A stretch of DNA of 64,000 bases from Erpobdella octoculata (Eukaryota > Annelida > Clitellata > Hirudinida > Erpobdellidae), in NCBI GenBank assembly GCA_963978895.1, contig OZ022242.1, positions 17,397,977 through 17,461,976 of the forward strand, given 5' to 3'. Below, one piece after another: positions 58,388 through 64,000 of this stretch. The notes under the pieces are model-generated. The model searched no databases. It saw nothing but the letters and a program-made list of their open reading frames with translations, and was not told the DNA's origin. Position 1 is the first letter of the stretch. Each line of letters opens with the position of its first letter. Made by a program: the position numbers and the translations under genes.

Positions 58388-58460
58388 CAGTGGTTTTCAA
58401 CCTTTCTTGTGTTGTGACCTGTCGATATCATTTGGCATGCTACGCCAGTCCCCGGCTGTA
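58388..58460 (+). mobile_element. hAT 5' terminus (CAGTGGTTTTCAACC)
   Basis: CAGTGGTTTTCAACCTTTCTT matches the classic hAT (Charlie/Tip100-like) start followed by a TGTGACC motif. The other end was not located. Confidence 0.6.
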
Positions 58461-59454
58461 TAATTAATCCTGCTGTCCATCTTTCGTTCATTTCAATGCA
58501 TTTTCTGTTGTATGCACTGTATTTGATTTTGAAATATCCAATTGTTTTTATAATAAAAAAATATAATGCATTTTATTAACTTGCATATACTTTGCAAAAT
58601 TTTATAAAAATCTTAGAAATAAATTTTTATTTTTTAAATAATATTCTTAAATTTGTATAAACAAATGCAATTAGCTAGTGTATTCAGCCTTTTTATTGTA
58701 AGCTGCAATTTTATTGTAAGCTGCAATCTTATTGTAAGCAGTTTATTTATTGTAAGCTGCATTTTTTTGTAAGCTGAAATTGTATTTCAAACAGTGCACG
58801 ATACTTTCATGTTCCATCATACATTCATGGTGCAGTCTTCGCACGTGCATAACAACACAACTCACCATGGCCAACAATTTGACTCCTGTAATATGATTTA
58901 ATGAGCAATAAGCTTGAAAAGTCTGTTTCACGGGAGTATGTTGTGGGAAAACAAAATGATTTATCACTATCTCAGGCACAATAAACAAGATATACTTTCT
59001 AATATTTAATTGAATTAAATATTTGCTAGGAAATTTTAAATTAGTAGCATAAATTATTTCACCTCACAAAACGTCTGACAGTCAACACCCCTCAACCTAT
59101 CAATGGAAGTTGTCAAGAACGACAGTTGAAAGATTCATTTATGATTTGCTTATTGGATTCCAAAAACAATTTAATTTATTAATTTAAAAATTTTGCATGT
59201 TTTTCTTAAAGCATTTTAATTTTATAATCATTTTAATTTATTTTTTAAAGGTGTAAAATGGAGATCGGATAAGATAGACATATTTTCCATCTGTTTTCCT
59301 CTCCAACCTCAAATAATTAATAAAAGAAAAACAAAAGCACACATTAGGAGAAATGAAAAATATCAAAATAAGACAAACTTTATCATCTGGATCTTCTTTG
59401 ACATTGTCGTGAATCGCATTACTTATTGTGACTTTAATTATCAAATCATAAATT
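58461..59454. other. Intergenic or intronic, AT-rich
   Basis: A short four-fold repeat of TTTATTGTAAGCTGCAAT lies at 58690-58780. No gene is seen. Confidence 0.5.
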
Positions 59455-59560
59455 AACACTTTTTCGCCTAATGCAAGCCAATTCCATGCTTCGGTAATGG
59501 AAAAGAAAAAAGACAACGAGATCAAATTATGATCTATGACTGGAATCACCTTGGTCGTTC
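59455..59560 (-). repeat. Dispersed repeat with conserved minus-strand peptide (copy 3, diverged)
   Basis: The minus strand reads VIDHNLISLSFFFSITEAWN, aligned with VVDHNFI...FIQAWN at 13.3 kb and VVDHNFI...FIKAWD at 42.8 kb. Confidence 0.5.
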
Positions 59561-59940
59561 TTGGTATTTTCCATCTACTTTTATTGCACTTTGATAATAC
59601 TTGGTGTAGATTGTATAGCGAATTATAAGCTATTAATTTTTTTGTGTATCCTGGAATAGCTTTTGTTAATACATTTGAGCTACTTAAATGTTTTTTGCAT
59701 TATTGCACTTCAAATTTTTTTTATTAATAACAAATAATAACAGTGCAATTCATAATACAAATATTTAGCATACAAAACTATGAATTAAGAACTCAAGTTT
59801 TATTTTCCAAATTTTAGCTTTTATTGGACAGTTAGCTGAATCATCCTTGATTGCCCTGAGTTGCTCTAGGGTTTCAGATGTTTTTTTTTGTTTAATTTTG
59901 TGGTTAAAATTTTTTCTGAGTGGCAAATGTTCCCTATACA

Positions 59941-60726
59941 AAATTTGGTATCCGGAGACGTTTCGTTTCCGGATGGTTCATCTGCGGAGTGTTCATTACT
60001 GTTCATCTCATAGGATTGATCTTGGACCATTCATTCAGCAGACGGCTCATCTAGAGGATTTTTCATTTTTTATTGTTTGCAACGGACAATTCACATGTAA
60101 ACTGTTCATCTTGGAAACTGTTCATCTTGTAGATTTTTCCTTACCGGATGGCTTATTACTGTCTAATATTGAATAATAAATACTCAACATGTGCTGAAAT
60201 TTTCTAGCAAAATTAGGGGCATCGGTTAGACCATAGCCTTCTCAGAAGAATACATTTTAGATTATACAAAAACTTTATTAACGTCAATTCTTTGTTTATT
60301 TCTTATACGTTCTCATTATACGGTTTTTTAAATTTGAAAACAAATGGCGCCAGCAACTTTTTTTTTAAACGGGAAAAACGACTGTTATTTATCTAAATTA
60401 TAAATACTAGAGCAGCAAGGAAACCGCCAAAGATAATATACGTCGACTGTACCACCGGCACCTATTGACCTCATCTGTGAATTTCCAGAAAAATTGACTC
60501 AATTTTTCGGATATTTGATTTACTTGCCAGACATGATCAATTAATAATCTTGGGCAATCAAATTCTTCTGGATGGTCTTGGAAGATTCGATGAAGATAAA
60601 TCGTCCGAGATGAACAGCTCGCGAGATGAACAGCCTGCAGATGAACAGTTCGCGAGATGAACAGTTCGCAGATAAATCATTCAAGATTAACCATACGAGA
60701 TGAAACGTCCTAGAATATCCAAATTT
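59941..60726. mobile_element. Foldback-type element with tandem-repeat arms
   Basis: The outer ends AAATTTGGTATCCGGAGACG and, inverted, AAATTTGGATATTCTAGGAC are both followed by ACGTTTC or GACGTTTC. Inward, both arms consist of degenerate ~12-16-bp units such as GGTTCATCT, CTGTTCATCTTG and ACTGTTCATCTCGCGA (left about 59960-60150, right about 60545-60720, opposite orientation). The centre (60160-60540) has no coding sequence. Long inverted arms built of short direct repeats are the hallmark of foldback elements. No TSD is recognised. Confidence 0.75.
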
Positions 60727-60944
60727 CATGCAGATCTCTTCAACGGTTCTGCAGTTATTAAACTTCAAACACACACCATTATTTCTTTTATAGTAGATGA
60801 AAAAGTAGTTTACAAAATTATTGTAAAAGTGTTGAAATCAACAAACAAGTAAATGAAAAAACGAGTTTTTTAACACAAACTTTAATTTCAAATACACTCG
60901 ATTTAGAAATACAAAAATTGTTCAAATTAAGTTTTATTTCTTCA

Positions 60945-61115
60945 ATTGAATCATGTATTGTCATTCAATATAAAACTATGCTGAAAGTTTCAGCTTCCTA
61001 GCTAGTCAAAAAGCTGGTTAATTTTTACTTGCAAGATTTGTGTACAGAGAAAGCCACACACACACACACACACACAAACAGAGATTGTAACCTAAATAAA
61101 AGTTTGTAAAAAACC
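60945..61115 (+). repeat. Dispersed repeat, well-preserved copy with (CA)n tail
   Basis: Nearly collinear with 30340-30505 (GAAAGTTTCAGCTTCCTAGC, ACAGAGAAAGCCACACACAC). A further diverged copy seems present at 61735-61850 (TTTCAGTTTGATTGAATGAC). Confidence 0.75.
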
Positions 61116-63337
61116 AAATTTATATATAAAAATATAACTTTTTACCGTACTGTTGATATGGTAAAGAGCAAATGAAAATCAAATTAAAACTCAATAAACG
61201 CAATGTCTAGAGAATTGGTTTTACAAATTTGAAAACGAAAAGTTAAATAAAAACAAATGGTTGAGTGTTCATTGCAAGATCATCTTGAAAAATTAATTAG
61301 ACATATCGGAGTCAACTAGCCAGTCACGCGTGGCTAATCCTGAGTAAGACGTGGAAATATTTTTTTTAGTGTTTTTTGAAGAACTGATAAAAAATGAAAT
61401 CAGGTTTGATAATTTAATTTAATTCAGCAAAATTGACTTAAAAGGTAATTTTTATGATAAAAAATTAAAATAAAATAAAATAATTTATTAACGTTATAAT
61501 TTAAAAAAATTAAACAAGTAAATCTTAAAAAACGAGTTTTTTTTACAAATCCATTATATTTCAGAATTTGCCGGTTTTTTATTTATTGCACCTTTTTTTA
61601 AACATGATAGTTTTTGATTTTATATGTAAATTTCTATATAATTGTGCTTGATTTGTTTTTGTTTTAAAATATAAATAATTATTATTTAATTGAAAAATAT
61701 TTTTTTTCAGAAAATTTTCAAATTTTAATAAAAAGCTTTGTCATAAAGGACAAGCCTATATTTCAAATTTCAGTTTGATTGAATGACGGATAGTTAGTTA
61801 CATTTCACTTTCAAGTTTTGCAAACATTCAAGCAAGCAATAAACCAATCAAACAAAACAGGTGGTGAAGTTTTTATAAAAATTTAAAAAATATCCAAAAA
61901 CAACAAAGACAAATAACAAGGAAACGCAATTATTTCTGGACAATCACTGGAAGTTGTACAATGTTTGTTGATGCTACAATTGGATCAAAAACTGAAAGAG
62001 TGATTTTTCTGTTGATCATTAAAAAATCATTTAACATGATATGGTAAATCAATATATATAGAAATAAAACAAAACATATGACGGCTGAAATAAAATGTAT
62101 GATAAATCAAGTGTCATCTAAATGTATGACAAATCAAATGCCATCAAATTGCGGTAAATCATTTAAAGTTCTACTTTAAATTAACCTTCGAAAAATACAA
62201 GTTGTTTGTAATATAATGCCAGTCATTGAGATTTCTCGTTTTTTCTGAAAGTCGGGGGTGACTGTTGTATATCATATTCTTAGTGGCCGAGAGAAAGTGG
62301 CTGAGATTGACTGAGAACATGGCAGCGATTGTTAAGAACTGGTTGGTTCATCAAAGTACATGAACACAACCAGCTGGGATGAGATAGTCTAGAGCAAGAA
62401 ACCTTTGTCGGGTCAATCTTCTGATGACTGACTTCATGCCATAAAAAATACTCTCACCGAGGTAGCCCTACCAGAACTTCAAACCTATAAAGTCCGATCA
62501 TAAAGTTGGCGCACCCGCAAGTGTCAAATGCACATTTGATGGCGATCAGGCTTGCGTGTTCCCGGAATAAGAGTTTTTCATTTATTAGAGTTCACCCACA
62601 CTATTCCAGCGAGGCGCTTGTGCTTTATTTTTTTTAGTGTGTCTCATTTTCTTTGTTTTTAAGAATTTTAATATTAATTTTTCTACAGCTAATGTTGAAT
62701 AATAGCAAAAATAGGCACGGAAAAGGTTTGGAGCGTTTTTGAATTTACGAAAAGGTGCAATTTAAATTTATTTCAATTGATTGATTTTTCAAACCTTCCT
62801 CCATACAAAAATTTAAAATTATTTTTTGTTTTAATGTAATTCATATTTCGAATTAATTTCTAGAATGTTTTCTTAGAAAAAAAGTCGAATAACTTTTAGA
62901 ATTGTTTTTAAAATGAAGTTGGTCATCAGCCTATCTTGTACAACAAATTAACTATCCTTTAGAAAAAAATATAAATTTATTTATGCGCTCAGCTGGTGGT
63001 CTTTAAGTTTTTCTTGATTTTGCCTTGCGGAAAAATAGCAACTTTATGTTTATGAATGCAAACAGTAAAAATAAATATAAAATATTTTCAGTTTTCAATG
63101 CACGTTTTTTTGTTTTTTCTTGAACCTTCCCAGAAATTAAAACCTGGCTACGCCTACGATGGCAAGTTCCTTGATGATTGCTGGTAACTAAAAGAGGAGT
63201 TCAACCAGCATATTTTTTGCAACGCTTGCTGATTAGGCTGAAGTGAACGTTTGACGCTGCAGTCATTTAGTTGCTGATTATTATATTTTTTTAAAGAAAA
63301 TATTTGCATATATTGCTTTAAAAAAAAAAGATATATA
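61116..63337. other. Intergenic or intronic, no gene recognised
   Basis: AT-rich with a slightly more balanced piece at 62240-62600. ACCTGGCTACGCC at about 63140 resembles a hAT right end. No exon for the receptor TM1-3 was found here. Confidence 0.45.
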
Positions 63338-64000
63338 CCCCTGGACAATATTTTCCCGGACAATATTTTCCCGGACGATATTTCCCCGGACAATATTCCC
63401 CGGACAATATCCCCCGGACAATATTTCTCAGGATTATATTTTTTGGACAATATCTCCCTGAACAATATCCTTCGGACAATATCCCTCAAGATACTATTTT
63501 TTGGACAATATCTCCCAGGACAATATTTCCCAGGATAATATCACCAATAAACAATATTAGCTGCATACGTCAATACAAATAAATACGAATTTATATTAAA
63601 ATGACTACAACTGTGAAGATAAATACAACTAAACGTGTGAAGCTCTATAGTATTTATTAAACGCGAACAAAAGTTTTAACAAGCCCATTTAAAACAAGTT
63701 TTAGCAGGTCACTTCCCTCAAACGGGGAAAAATTTATTTAGATTTGTAGGTGCTACTTATGAAAATTGCAACACATTAAACTATTTGCTTGTAAATGCAA
63801 GACGTGAATAAAAATTTATTGCCTTATACTTTTTAAATTAAAATACATGTCTGTAATTGCAATTGTTATTTTATATGTAGTATTTAGTAATTATATTACC
63901 CATTTGCAGCTATAATTATAGAAGTGTTATAGTTAATATTATATACATGTTGAAATGTATATGCGGGGGAATATTGTCCGAGGGATACTGTCCCGGGAGA
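63338..64000. mobile_element. Second foldback-type element, cut by the right edge
   Basis: The left arm 63338-63545 contains about 13 degenerate 15-17-bp units of the type CCCGGACAATATTTT. At 63963-64000 the same unit reappears inverted (GGGGAATATTGTCCGAGGG). The ~415-bp centre is AT-rich and non-coding. The right arm continues outside. Confidence 0.7.

Overview
The window is nuclear DNA of an animal. Genes are split by GT-AG introns, the DNA is very AT-rich, and simple-sequence arrays and transposon debris are dense. The protein genes (X11/Mint adaptor, SKOR/Fussel corepressor, a peptide-type GPCR) indicate a bilaterian invertebrate. The repeat content (tRNA-derived SINE, I-type LINE, many hAT relics) would fit a lophotrochozoan such as a mollusc or annelid, but the sequence alone does not settle the taxon.

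Layout. 1-18223, minus strand: 5' two-thirds of an X11/Mint/LIN-10 gene (APBA family), eight exons recovered by splice-site phase and the first half of the PTB domain; the rest of the PTB domain and the PDZ domains lie beyond the left edge. Its introns hold at least three hAT-type elements (738-1767, 2811-4390, 15610-16156), several minisatellites and a possible hammerhead ribozyme. 18224-27300: an inverted-repeat unit, a 1.9-kb DNA transposon with a perfect 8-bp target-site duplication (19329-21244) that carries a zinc-finger-like remnant and a SINE, then a decayed I-superfamily LINE on the minus strand with intact ORF1. 27300-33300: mosaic of pogo-like, LTR-element, SINE and hAT fragments, and a second possible hammerhead.

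33603-36712, plus strand: a complete three-exon SKOR (Fussel-type Ski/Sno corepressor) gene of 880 residues, preceded by an RFX X-box/CCAAT cluster. Downstream come a CTA/CTG array, a perfect 1,632-bp (CTCA)408 array and a promoter-like block near 40.4 kb. 43-49 kb is a nested repeat: ~155-bp satellite units interrupted by a non-autonomous LTR element whose gag-position ORF starts with a SAP motif. 50.68-51.0 kb holds two candidate exons of an unidentified gene.

53.5-55.1 kb is a compound AAAT/AAAC array. 55552-56959, minus strand, is the 3' exon (TM4 to C-terminus) of a rhodopsin-family peptide receptor with a third intracellular loop of about 200 residues; its 5' exons lie to the right. 57-64 kb holds GTAT, CAACAT and ATC arrays and two unrelated foldback-type elements whose inverted arms are built from degenerate short tandem repeats (59941-60726, and 63338 to the right edge).

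The three host genes look nervous-system related by family (synaptic adaptor, neuronal corepressor, neuropeptide receptor), but nothing in the sequence shows that they work together; they are neighbours separated by repeats.
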